Translations under genes and position numbers: made by a program
Notes under the pieces: generated by a model
Told to the model about the DNA's origin: nothing
The model's input: the letters and a program-made list of their open reading frames with translations, nothing else
The model's database searches: none
Assembly: GCA_964453155.1 (NCBI GenBank)
Contig: CAYVQU010000007.1
Location: 1 to 64,000 of the forward strand
Length of the DNA: 64,000 bases
Direction of reading: 5' to 3'
Origin: CAYVQU01 sp964453155
GTDB lineage: Bacteria; Chloroflexota; Anaerolineae; Anaerolineales; UBA11858
In this document: positions 1 through 8,364 of the stretch, in pieces
How the letters are laid out: the number at the start of each line of letters is the position of its first letter
Position numbering within the stretch: position 1 is the stretch's first letter

Positions 1-37
1 GCCGTTTGTTAATTTGTAAAGGTGCTTGTCTGCTTTT

Positions 38-1126
38 CTAAACCGTGCCGAAAATCTCTAGGATGCGACCCCGGTAGGTCAATCCGATCACCAGGCTGGT
101 GAACCCAATGTTGGGAGTTTCTCCTAGATGGGGGACGACAACTTTCAAACGTCCGAGATATGCCGTGAGCAAAGTTAAGGTCACCAGGAGGATGGGGATT
201 AAAATCAAACTGAAGGTATAGTCGATTGATTCCAATACGATGCCAAACATTCCGGCTAGGATCGCGACACCATAAAGTACCAACACAGCCTGACGTTCTG
301 ATAAGCCAAATGCGATCAAGCGGTGCGAAGTATGGTCTCTACCCCCCTGGGCTGGTGATTGGCCCCGCAGAATTCGGGTGACAGTCACCAGGGAGGTGTC
401 TAATATTGGAAGTAGAAAGATCAGAGTAGGGACTCCCAAAACGGCCAAAACATCGGACGCCTGGGGAACGCGCGCAATGGCGAGGGCTGCTAAGGTGAAC
501 CCGATGAAAAGACTGCCGCTGTCACCCATAAATATTGTTGCAGGAGGGAAATTATAGATTAAGAAACCCAAAATCCCACCACCTAGTGCCAGGGCGATGA
601 TCAATAAATCGGTGGTTTGGGATTGCCAAAACAGGAAACTGAGTAAACTCGCCGCGATCAGGGCGACGCCACCAGCCAGCCCATCCATATTGTCAAGGAG
701 GTTAATCGCGTTTGTGATGCCGATCAACCAGAAAAAAGTGAACAGGATATTGATAATTTCTAATTCAAAAAAGTCAATATTGCGGCCAAAAAATACCACG
801 ATTGCGGCCGCAATTAATTCCCCAACGAGTTTTGCGGGTGGCGACAGCCGTTTCAGATCATCAATGACGCCTAGTAAAAACATGATACCAATCCCACCAA
901 ATAAGGGCCAATTAAATGCTTTTTGGGTGGTTAGCATTACCAGGCTCAAACTAGAAATAGCAAAAGCAATGAAGATCCCAATACCACCAACTTTGGATGT
1001 CGGTTTTGAATGCCAGCGGTCGGCGCGGGGCGCGGCAACCAACCCCAACTGGAGGCTGTATTTTTTGATCCAGTAGATGGCGATCAAACCGATCACCAGG
1101 GCCAGCGGAAAAGTAAAAAAAGCCAT
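38..1126 (-). CDS. Polyprenyl-phosphate sugar-1-phosphate transferase (WecA/MraY family)
   Basis: Integral membrane enzyme that transfers a sugar-1-phosphate (typically GlcNAc-1-P or a related sugar) from a UDP-sugar to undecaprenyl phosphate, the first membrane step of glycan assembly. The 362 residues are mostly hydrophobic helices, with family motifs in the cytoplasmic loops: VIDDLK (Asp89-Asp90), NAINLLDNMDGLAGG (139-153), FMGDSGS (199-205) and the His-rich GGRDHTSHRL loop (261-270). Length fits the family. It lies 3 nt after the O-antigen ligase gene and is probably co-transcribed. The family is certain from the motifs. WecA/TagO-like rather than MraY is favoured by the polysaccharide context; the sugar cannot be read from sequence. 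Confidence 0.92.
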   Translation of the reverse strand: MAFFTFPLALVIGLIAIYWIKKYSLQLGLVAAPRADRWHSKPTSKVGGIGIFIAFAISSLSLVMLTTQKAFNWPLFGGIGIMFLLGVIDDLKRLSPPAKLVGELIAAAIVVFFGRNIDFFELEIINILFTFFWLIGITNAINLLDNMDGLAGGVALIAASLLSFLFWQSQTTDLLIIALALGGGILGFLIYNFPPATIFMGDSGSLFIGFTLAALAIARVPQASDVLAVLGVPTLIFLLPILDTSLVTVTRILRGQSPAQGGRDHTSHRLIAFGLSERQAVLVLYGVAILAGMFGIVLESIDYTFSLILIPILLVTLTLLTAYLGRLKVVVPHLGETPNIGFTSLVIGLTYRGRILEIFGTV

Positions 1127-1129
1127 TAT

Positions 1130-4100
1130 TTAGGGAGTTATTTGATCGATGATCGCTCGAATTCTTTCTTGTTCTGATTCGGGCGCAGATCGAATGGCAC
1201 GGCGCGCATAACTTAGGGCGGTTTCGCGATCATTGATCTGGAGATAAAAATGGATCAGGTTATCTTCGATCCGCCAAATATCATCATCCGCCGCATGCTC
1301 TAAGCTAGCTTCTAAAGTTGTAATCACACTATCGTAGTCGGTAAGGGCTTGATAGGCACTTGCCAGGGCGAAGTAGTAATTGGTGTTTTTGGGGGAAAAT
1401 TCAATGGCCTGGGTATAATTTTCAGCCGCTAGTTTAAAAGCCGTTTCCGGATCAATTTCACCAGACATGTTTTGCCCAATTTGATTATATAAATCACCTA
1501 AGATTGCGTAAGTCCAATCATATTTGGGATCAATGCTGAGAGAGTGATTCAAAATTTCAATGGCCCGATTGGTATCACCTAAAACATTCAAATGCAGTAT
1601 GGCCCATTCATCCCATAAACGGGCATTATTGGGACTCAGGACCGTAACCCGGCTGTAATAATGATCCGAGCTCGCCCCGCGTTCTTCGCGTTCGGATTGA
1701 TCTGAGGTTTGCAAGGCCCACCAGGAGTGCAAGCGGGCTAGATTGGCGGTGTGATCTGGATTTAGCGGATTTATGCTTTGGGCCTGGATCAGGTCAGATT
1801 TGGCTGTTAGAAAAGCTTGTTCGCGCTGAAGGGGATCTTCGATGGTTTTGGCCTCTTCCAGTGAACCGCGACCCAGGAATAAATAATAATAGTCTTCATC
1901 TGGGGAAAGCTCGATGGATCGGCGGTAAAGTTCATTGGCGACAGCCCACTGCCGGCTGCTGGCAAACGGCTCAGCCATCTTGAAAGCAATGTCCGCGTGG
2001 ATGGTTTGTAAGTTGGTGGTAACACTCAACCAGATTACAAAAATGAAGCCTGCGATCGCAATGATGGGCCCTAAAAACGATTCGTTTTTCGACCGGCCGG
2101 GCCATTGCTCAGGAAGGAATAGGCCCAAAACAAGAATTCCAAATATGAGGAAGGCATAAAATTGCGTAAGTAACCCTTCCAAGCCTATGGTTTGATTGAT
2201 GACATCTTGAATATTTTGCGGTGCCATTCGAGCTAAACGCGCTAGTGATCCTGACAACAAAAACATGTAGAACAAAGCTATAAAGAGCGAAATTCCCAAG
2301 ATGGCGGCAAAGGTTTGCCACCATTGTTTGGCACTTTTAATCGCGGTATTTTCTGACGTAAATATTACCCCTGAAGCCAGCCAGGTGGTCAGAACCAGGG
2401 CTAATACCCCATAAGAGATAACATCCTCTTTGACCTGAGTGAGAGAAGTCCATAGTATTTTGCTTGAGGAGGTCATACCCCACAAATTAGAAGTGTATTC
2501 GTACACCATTGGGATGAGTAACAGCGCACCAATAATCCCACTGATCACGATGGGTTTGCTAAAAAATGCGGTTTCTGCCTGTTTTTGGCGGCTGCGCCCC
2601 TTTTTCCGGTGGCGACTACTGGACATTGGTTTACTTGAAGTATCTACGTCGACGAGTAAATATTCACCCGCTTGGGGAAGTAATTGCCCAACAACCACAA
2701 TCAGCGCAGCATAAATGAAAAAATAAGTGCGGGTAGAGACGATTGAAATACCAAAATTGATTTCAGCAAAGTGGGATACGACCGCGGCTAGCAGCACGAT
2801 TAATGTGAGCGATCGGGCTTCCGAATATTTCTTTGATTCTGGAATTGTTTTTCTGAACAGAGCCACAATTGTTAAATAAACAATTAAACCCAGGATTAGT
2901 CCAAATGGCAACCCCAGCCCAGCAAATGCAATTCCCTGCCATTGGGCAAAGATGATGGTGCAGATGATACCGCTGCCAAAATAAATACTAAAAAACAGCC
3001 ATTTTTTACGATTTGAATCGATCAGGCCCAACCACTTGAGTCCGTAATAAAAAACGGAGGTAAAGACGCTCAGGTATGCAATTAATCCCAATAACCCGGC
3101 AAACACCATCGAATCCCAGGTTTCGTTGTGGGAGCGATCTGGAGAAGCATTACGTTTCTCAACATAGGCCAGTTCGGGGGGATAAAATGGGTTGTACGCC
3201 ATGTGCATCGACTCGGGTCCATAACCGACTAGGGGGCGGATGGTGTTAAATGTATCCACCGTGCCATCGGGGAATTCGATGGGATCATGGGGGGTAACCA
3301 TTTCGAAAGATCCCCCCCAAATTAACGATCGTACTCGGGCGGTACGACTTTGGGTGTTTAGCAATTGACCCAACCTTCGAAATGAATCTATGGAATGTAA
3401 ATCTTCAAATGGGCCATTTGGAATATTTAATACCACCAAAAAACTAGCCGCGCTAATTGCGATGCCAATCAGTGTGAAGGTTAACCACCGTTTTTGCCAG
3501 AATAAAGAGAGAAGGACAAAGAGAAAAAATCCCCCTACGAATATCCCGAGCCAGGGTCCCCGGCTTTGGGTAAAAAAGATAGCAATGATTTGTAAGGCGG
3601 CAATGAAAATATAGACTGTTGCCCGGGCAGTTTGATTACTTAAGTTTTCGTCTTCAGTAAGAATGCGTTTGAACGCATCGACGATCCGGCCAATGGTAAG
3701 TGGAAAAACCATAATCAAATACGCCGCTACAAAGATTGGGTTGCCCATATGAGAAGAAACACGGCGAGTCACATCGCCACCCCAAGGAATTGGGTCGATG
3801 CCATATTTTTGGAGGATGCCGTACAAACTTACGGGCAAACTAATCAGCACGATGGTCGTCAACAACCGTTCAACCTGGGATTTCGTTCGCAAATTTCCTA
3901 TGATAACTGCTAAGATAACCAGATAAGCTAACGTGGTGTACATTCCCTGCAATCGTTGGTATGATCCCCACAAGCTGATACGTGGTGTTACCGAGAAGAT
4001 GGTTGCGATAATATAGGTCACCGCTAACAGTATGACCGGAACTATGAGGGGTATTTGACCAATATCCCGTAACGAGAATGCTTGCCGATTTTTGTGAGAA

Positions 4101-4297
4101 TTTCCTTCGAATTGGGCAAGAACTTTCACACCCCAGGCCAACAGCATAATCAGCGCCAGAGTTCTGACTAAAGTAGCTTTATCGGGTTCGAATATCCGAC
4201 TGGAGTATTTGTTGAAAAACAGCGGTGCCATCACCACTGCAGCTAACCAGCAAGCCTCTATGACACCTTCGGCGTAACGACTCAGTTTTGTGGGCAT
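1130..4297 (-). CDS. O-antigen ligase/polymerase (Wzy_C) fused to C-terminal TPR repeats
   Basis: A 1055-residue protein with about a dozen or more membrane helices over roughly residues 15-770 and a soluble TPR region at about 775-1050. The central large extracytoplasmic loop around residues 380-395 holds the Wzy_C/WaaL-type pattern (RNASPDRSHNETWDSMVFAG) with the conserved Arg and His. Proteins of this family polymerise or ligate undecaprenyl-linked glycans at the outer face of the membrane. The TPR tail contains several repeat units (for example around ELYRRSIELSPDEDYYY and ENYTQAIEFSPKNTNYY) and is a likely scaffold for partners. It starts divergently from the flippase operon and is followed at 3 nt by the WecA-like gene, so it is probably the first gene of a two-gene operon. 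Polymerase versus ligase versus protein glycosylase cannot be decided. Confidence 0.85.
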   Translation of the reverse strand: MPTKLSRYAEGVIEACWLAAVVMAPLFFNKYSSRIFEPDKATLVRTLALIMLLAWGVKVLAQFEGNSHKNRQAFSLRDIGQIPLIVPVILLAVTYIIATIFSVTPRISLWGSYQRLQGMYTTLAYLVILAVIIGNLRTKSQVERLLTTIVLISLPVSLYGILQKYGIDPIPWGGDVTRRVSSHMGNPIFVAAYLIMVFPLTIGRIVDAFKRILTEDENLSNQTARATVYIFIAALQIIAIFFTQSRGPWLGIFVGGFFLFVLLSLFWQKRWLTFTLIGIAISAASFLVVLNIPNGPFEDLHSIDSFRRLGQLLNTQSRTARVRSLIWGGSFEMVTPHDPIEFPDGTVDTFNTIRPLVGYGPESMHMAYNPFYPPELAYVEKRNASPDRSHNETWDSMVFAGLLGLIAYLSVFTSVFYYGLKWLGLIDSNRKKWLFFSIYFGSGIICTIIFAQWQGIAFAGLGLPFGLILGLIVYLTIVALFRKTIPESKKYSEARSLTLIVLLAAVVSHFAEINFGISIVSTRTYFFIYAALIVVVGQLLPQAGEYLLVDVDTSSKPMSSSRHRKKGRSRQKQAETAFFSKPIVISGIIGALLLIPMVYEYTSNLWGMTSSSKILWTSLTQVKEDVISYGVLALVLTTWLASGVIFTSENTAIKSAKQWWQTFAAILGISLFIALFYMFLLSGSLARLARMAPQNIQDVINQTIGLEGLLTQFYAFLIFGILVLGLFLPEQWPGRSKNESFLGPIIAIAGFIFVIWLSVTTNLQTIHADIAFKMAEPFASSRQWAVANELYRRSIELSPDEDYYYLFLGRGSLEEAKTIEDPLQREQAFLTAKSDLIQAQSINPLNPDHTANLARLHSWWALQTSDQSEREERGASSDHYYSRVTVLSPNNARLWDEWAILHLNVLGDTNRAIEILNHSLSIDPKYDWTYAILGDLYNQIGQNMSGEIDPETAFKLAAENYTQAIEFSPKNTNYYFALASAYQALTDYDSVITTLEASLEHAADDDIWRIEDNLIHFYLQINDRETALSYARRAIRSAPESEQERIRAIIDQITP

Positions 4298-4380
4298 TGT
4301 GATTGATACCTGATGGATTTGATTTTTCCTTTGAAGTTCATTTTTTGAAATATAAGGAAATGATTTTCGAAGGAGGTAAT

Positions 4381-4464
4381 TTGTATTCTGGTTTGAAAAT
4401 TAACTTATCTATGAATCGCAATATTACCATACATTCATTTTGGATTTTATATGGAGAAGCGTGA
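4381..4464 (+). CDS. Possible leader peptide upstream of the flippase gene
   Basis: A near-perfect Shine-Dalgarno (AAGGAGG, 4370-4376) is followed 4 nt later by a TTG codon that opens a 27-codon frame. The frame ends with TGA at 4462-4464, overlapping the flippase start (4451) by 14 nt. The flippase start itself has no good ribosome site, so this small frame could couple translation into it. The peptide (ending SFWILYGEA) resembles nothing I know. The seven-base ribosome site may simply be fortuitous in an AT-rich region. Confidence 0.25.
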   Translation: MYSGLKINLSMNRNITIHSFWILYGEA

Positions 4465-5773
4465 TCTGAAAGCACTTTCGATCAAAGGATGGCAGTTCCT
4501 TTTTACTAGAATTAGAAGCCGTCGTTTAGTAAGAGATAGTGGTTTATTGGTATTGGCTAACATCATCGTTGTGATACTCGGTTTGGTCCGAATTCCACTA
4601 GTGACACGGATTTTTACCAAAGATGAAGTGGGGATGATTGCGGTAGTTGGGTCATTGTTGCCATTTATGCATCTGCTTTCCCTGTCTGGTTTGGATAGCG
4701 CTAACTATCATTATGTTGCGCGGGGTTTTTCATCTGCATTCAAAATAACAATATCAAAGCGATTAAAATTGTCAATATTGAGTGGATTGGGATTGTTAAT
4801 TGGAGCTGGGTATTGGTATTGGAAAGGCGAGACTACCCTGACATGGTTATTTATAGTTACCGCTGTAACATATCCATTCACTTATGGGTTGACATCTGCC
4901 TCGGGCACTTTAGGTGCAAAAGAGGACTTTATTCGTCTTTTTGGGTTTCGGGTTGGAACAGCTATCTCTAAATATGCTGGCTTTGTTATCATTTGGTTAT
5001 TGCAGGGGATGATTATCAGTGTTGTAACTTTTTATTCGGCAAATATTCTCGCGTTATTGTTACTTCAGGTTGGTTTTACGATTTTTTTGTTATCTAAGTT
5101 AGGCTCAAATCCATCTCAGAATTTTCACCTTAAAGACCAACAAGAGATGGTGCAATATGGAGGCCATCTAACTGTGATAGCTGGCTTTACCATTTTGCAA
5201 TCAAGGGTTGATGCACTGTTGATTGGGTGGTTGCTACCATTGAGCGTAATGGCTGATTTTTCAATTGCTCAAATAGTATATACCCAAGTAAAGGGCTTAT
5301 GGATGATTTATCGTGGAATTCGATATCCGAGGTTGGTTCGATTTCCGGTAGATCGACGGCGAAAAAGAATAGCATTTGAAATGGTTTTCGTTGTGGTTGT
5401 TTTTTTTCTTATAAGTTTAACTTTAGGAATGATTCTTTGGTTATTTATCCCAATAATATTGCCGAAAAGTTATATATCTAGTATTGTATTTATTTGCTGG
5501 TTGTTGCTGGCTTTTGTAGCGGGCATACCAGGGTTTTTTGTCGAACTCTATTTTCAGACTTGTCAGGATCAGCAGGGACAATATATATTGAGGGGAACAT
5601 CGGCAATAGTTGGTGTGTTTCTACCATTGTTATCGTTTTTCATATGGCAGGTGAACGGGATTATGATTGGACGATTTCTTGCTAATCTATTGTTTTCTAT
5701 TCTTGGAGTCGTCCTATTCATATCAAATAATCCATCCCGCAAAATTCTAGCGGATGGTAATGGAAAACTCTAA
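4451..5773 (+). CDS. Wzx-type flippase / polysaccharide biosynthesis membrane protein
   Basis: A 440-residue polytopic membrane protein with about 12-14 predicted helices, starting after a short basic N-terminus (RSRRLVRDSGLLVLANIIVV). The fold and the start pattern (helix 1 followed by RIPLVTRIFTKDEVGMIAVVGSLLPFM) fit the MOP/Wzx exporter superfamily, which flips undecaprenyl-linked oligosaccharides to the outer leaflet. It opens a rightward operon of glycosyltransferases and methyltransferases, which supports the call. The ATG at 4451 has no clear ribosome-binding site; a small overlapping leader frame may couple translation. The gene is AT-rich compared with the flanking housekeeping genes. 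Confidence 0.85.
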   Translation: MEKRDLKALSIKGWQFLFTRIRSRRLVRDSGLLVLANIIVVILGLVRIPLVTRIFTKDEVGMIAVVGSLLPFMHLLSLSGLDSANYHYVARGFSSAFKITISKRLKLSILSGLGLLIGAGYWYWKGETTLTWLFIVTAVTYPFTYGLTSASGTLGAKEDFIRLFGFRVGTAISKYAGFVIIWLLQGMIISVVTFYSANILALLLLQVGFTIFLLSKLGSNPSQNFHLKDQQEMVQYGGHLTVIAGFTILQSRVDALLIGWLLPLSVMADFSIAQIVYTQVKGLWMIYRGIRYPRLVRFPVDRRRKRIAFEMVFVVVVFFLISLTLGMILWLFIPIILPKSYISSIVFICWLLLAFVAGIPGFFVELYFQTCQDQQGQYILRGTSAIVGVFLPLLSFFIWQVNGIMIGRFLANLLFSILGVVLFISNNPSRKILADGNGKL

Positions 5774-5805
5774 TGGTAAAGGTACTTTATGTCTTTCGGA
5801 GATGA
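5773..5805 (+). pseudogene. Possible remnant N-terminus of a deleted glycosyltransferase
   Basis: The flippase stop overlaps an ATG (TAATG) that opens a ten-codon frame reading MVKVLYVFRR and then stops. This is what the first beta-strand of a GT4-type glycosyltransferase usually looks like. Translational coupling plus a GT-like start suggests the stub of a gene lost by deletion, with the following methyltransferase now starting 22 nt downstream. Ten residues are too few to be sure. Confidence 0.25.
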
Positions 5806-5826
5806 TGCTCAGTGTGATCCCAACTT

Positions 5827-6564
5827 ATGATGCGAAATGAAGTGAAATACGATAAATATAAACACGGGCAGGCTTATCATTGGCAACAAATATCAAAATC
5901 TCTTCGATATCGTAATATTTTTGTAATTGCCCGATACAAACTGGTTTTAGAGAATCTAAAATCAAAACCAGAACAGATAGTTTTGGATGTTGGAGGAGGC
6001 GATGGCGCTTTGAGTTTCCAAATTGCCAAATCTGGTGCTCGTCCAATAATTGTTGATACCTCGGAAGATGCCTTGCGTTTTGCGGATCAGGAATTTTTGA
6101 AGCGCAAACTCAAAGCTAGTGTAGTAAATGGAAATGTTTATGATTTACCTTTGCCCTCAAATTATATTGATGCTTCAGTTTGTTGCGATGTGATTGAGCA
6201 TGTCAGATCACCAGAAAAATTATTGAGCGAGGTTTACCGGGTATTAAAACCTGGCGGCATGTTCGTAATAACAACACCTTTGCGTATCACCGAAGTTCCG
6301 AACGATAAATTTCATGTCCGAGAATATTTTTCGAGCGAATTATTTGAGATTATTGCATCCATATTTGATGAAGTATCAGTAAGCTCCTTTGCCCCAATTG
6401 CCTTGAAAGATTTATATAATTTAAACATTCGGTTCGCAGGAAATAAACGTTTGTTTCGAACCCTGTTTAATGCGATCGAACTGATTTTCAAATATAATTT
6501 ATTTTTGAGCAAACTGCCATTTGCTCACCAAAGTATGCTAATCGCCACAGCCCAAAAAATCTGA
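5827..6564 (+). CDS. SAM-dependent methyltransferase (class I)
   Basis: A 245-residue soluble protein. Motif I for SAM binding is clear (VLDVGGGDGALSFQIAKSGA, about residues 50-70), followed by the acidic strand end IIVDTSEDAL and the post-motif region CCDVIEHVRSPEKLLSEVYRVLKPGGMFVITTP, typical of Methyltransf_11/UbiE-like enzymes. The neighbours are a flippase and glycosyltransferases, so the likely substrate is a sugar or a lipid-linked glycan intermediate; that is inference. ATG codons at 5827 and 5830 are both possible. The stop (TGA 6562-6564) overlaps the next gene's ATG by one base, indicating translational coupling. Confidence 0.85.
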   Translation: MMRNEVKYDKYKHGQAYHWQQISKSLRYRNIFVIARYKLVLENLKSKPEQIVLDVGGGDGALSFQIAKSGARPIIVDTSEDALRFADQEFLKRKLKASVVNGNVYDLPLPSNYIDASVCCDVIEHVRSPEKLLSEVYRVLKPGGMFVITTPLRITEVPNDKFHVREYFSSELFEIIASIFDEVSVSSFAPIALKDLYNLNIRFAGNKRLFRTLFNAIELIFKYNLFLSKLPFAHQSMLIATAQKI

Positions 6565-7370
6565 TGCTTTATTTTGATTCATCACAAAAGCGGTTGATAT
6601 ATGTTGATTCGTCAGCAGATTCCAAGTTTTGGGATCGACAATGGCTTTCAAATAAAGAAGCCATATTTAATGTAATGCAAACGAAAAACACTTATGTTTC
6701 TAGAATTACGAAAAAATATATTAATCAGACTGATGGGCAGATACTTATCGGCGGATGTGGTCGTGGTCATCATGTTGCAGCTCTTTCAAATATCGGTTTC
6801 AAATGCATAGGAGTAGATTACGCTAAGGAGACAGTAAAAACTTTGAACCAGCATGCCCCAGAACTAAACATTCGATTTGGTGATGTGCGAGAATTGCAGT
6901 ATGCAGATGGAACCTTCTATGGTTATTGGTCTTTAGGGCTGATCGAACATCTATGGGATGGATACCAGAACATTTTGGACGAAATGTCCCGGGTGGTTCG
7001 TGACGATGGATATCTCTTTGTTACCTTCCCCTATATGTCGCCATTACGTTTATTGAAATCCAAATTAAAAATTTATCCTAAATGGTGTGATAATCAAAAG
7101 CCCCAAAATTTTTATCAGTTTGCATTAGATCACAAGGCAGTAATAAAAGATTTTTGTACGCATGGGTTTAACTTGGTATCTGTTCGCGGATTAGATGGAA
7201 TAAAGGGGATGAAAAGTGAACTCCGCATATTCCGTAATGTTCTGCAAACCCTTTACGACTATCGAGGTCAATCATTTTTCCTTAGAGGTTTTCGCTTGGT
7301 ATTATCAAATTTTCTGGCAAGTTTTGCTGCGCATTCGGTTTTGTTGGTTTTTCGACGTTCTTCTCGTTAG
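6564..7370 (+). CDS. SAM-dependent methyltransferase (class I)
   Basis: A 268-residue methyltransferase-like protein. The N-terminal part includes the SDSKFWDRQW-like lead-in common in glycan methyltransferases. The SAM-binding motif ILIGGCGRGHHVAALSNIGF is followed by the acidic residue in GVDYAKETV and by the loop SLGLIEHLWDGYQNILDEMSRVVRDDGYLFVTFP. It is coupled to the preceding methyltransferase through a TGATG overlap and sits 4 nt before a glycosyltransferase. The substrate is unknown; a nucleotide-activated or lipid-linked sugar is likely from context. The C-terminal helix region (about 235-268) is hydrophobic and could contact the membrane. Confidence 0.82.
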   Translation: MLYFDSSQKRLIYVDSSADSKFWDRQWLSNKEAIFNVMQTKNTYVSRITKKYINQTDGQILIGGCGRGHHVAALSNIGFKCIGVDYAKETVKTLNQHAPELNIRFGDVRELQYADGTFYGYWSLGLIEHLWDGYQNILDEMSRVVRDDGYLFVTFPYMSPLRLLKSKLKIYPKWCDNQKPQNFYQFALDHKAVIKDFCTHGFNLVSVRGLDGIKGMKSELRIFRNVLQTLYDYRGQSFFLRGFRLVLSNFLASFAAHSVLLVFRRSSR

Positions 7371-7374
7371 TTAT

Positions 7375-8364
7375 ATGCAAATTTGTATTTGGTATGAAAT
7401 TACAGAATCGGCTTGGGGGGGTAGCAACTCGTTCTTGCGTTCTTTATCAAAGCAGTTAATTCGGTTAGGATATCGTGTTACAAATACGCCTAATCCTACA
7501 GATGATATTGTCTTAATAAATAGCTGGTCGCGAGGGTTAGGAAAGCTATTAAAGCCGGTGCAGGTAAAATACATTCAATCCATGGGGCATAGATTTCGCC
7601 TTGAGATATTGTTGCATAAAATCAAAAGCAGCTCCAAAAGTCGTGGGGTTCCGGTTGTGCATCGTTTGGATGGTGTTGCCAGTTTGTATGGCAGAAAAGA
7701 TTCGCGGGCCGATACTATTCAATGTCAGCTTGCAAGCATGGTTGATCAAGTGATTTTTCAAAGTCACTATTCACAAGCTAGCTTTGCTTCGTTTGGTGTT
7801 TTTCCAAAAAACGCGCGCATAATCCATAATGCTGTTGATGGTTCAATATTTTTCCCGTCAAATACTCATCGTAGCCCGCAAAGTAAATTGCGTTTGATGT
7901 CGGTATCGTGGTCTCAAAACCCAATGAAAGGTTTTGAATGGTTATCAAAAATTTCTGCAATACCAAATGTTGAATTGTGTTTTGTTGGTAATTGGTGTAA
8001 ATCCATCGATCCAGGAAATGTTCATCTTTTAGGTGTTCGGAATGCTGAAGAAATTGCTGAGCTTTTGAGAAACTCAGATATTTTTGTTCATGCGGCCGAA
8101 AATGATCCTTGCTCAAATTCGATTGTTGAGGCATTGGCGAGTGGTTTACCCATTCTTTATCATGGCTCTGGGGGAAACCCTGAACTTGCAGGTGGTTTTG
8201 GTCTACCATTAGGTGATAATTTTAAGGATGTAATTGCGGAGCTGCACACCCGTTATGGTGAATTTCGAGAGAAAGTTATCGAGCATCGGCCCTTATTTTT
8301 AATCGAAACTGCTACTCAGAAATACCTTAATGTTTTTAGGGATGTTCTTGGGAAAAATGGATAA
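7375..8364 (+). CDS. Glycosyltransferase, GT4-like
   Basis: 329 residues from the ATG at 7375 (MQICIWYEITESAWGGSNSF). A frame extension to 7216 exists but would run 155 nt into the preceding gene, so the start 4 nt after that gene is preferred. The N-terminal Rossmann domain carries the Gly-rich acceptor loop (AWGGSNSFLRSL). The C-terminal donor domain carries MSVSWSQNPMKGFEWL and the E-x7-E-like region (AENDPCSNSIVEALASGLPI) followed by GSGGNPEL. These are hallmarks of GT-B fold GT4 enzymes. It probably adds one sugar to the lipid-linked repeat unit. Its end overlaps the next gene by 8 nt. Donor and acceptor are not predictable. Confidence 0.83.
   Translation: MQICIWYEITESAWGGSNSFLRSLSKQLIRLGYRVTNTPNPTDDIVLINSWSRGLGKLLKPVQVKYIQSMGHRFRLEILLHKIKSSSKSRGVPVVHRLDGVASLYGRKDSRADTIQCQLASMVDQVIFQSHYSQASFASFGVFPKNARIIHNAVDGSIFFPSNTHRSPQSKLRLMSVSWSQNPMKGFEWLSKISAIPNVELCFVGNWCKSIDPGNVHLLGVRNAEEIAELLRNSDIFVHAAENDPCSNSIVEALASGLPILYHGSGGNPELAGGFGLPLGDNFKDVIAELHTRYGEFREKVIEHRPLFLIETATQKYLNVFRDVLGKNG

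Noticed and set aside
7216..7374. N-terminal extension of the glycosyltransferase at 7375
   Set aside because: It would run 155 nt into the upstream methyltransferase, and the family motif begins right after the ATG at 7375.
7778..8209. 143-residue minus-strand open frame
   Set aside because: Lies wholly inside a well-supported glycosyltransferase gene on the other strand and has no recognisable domain.
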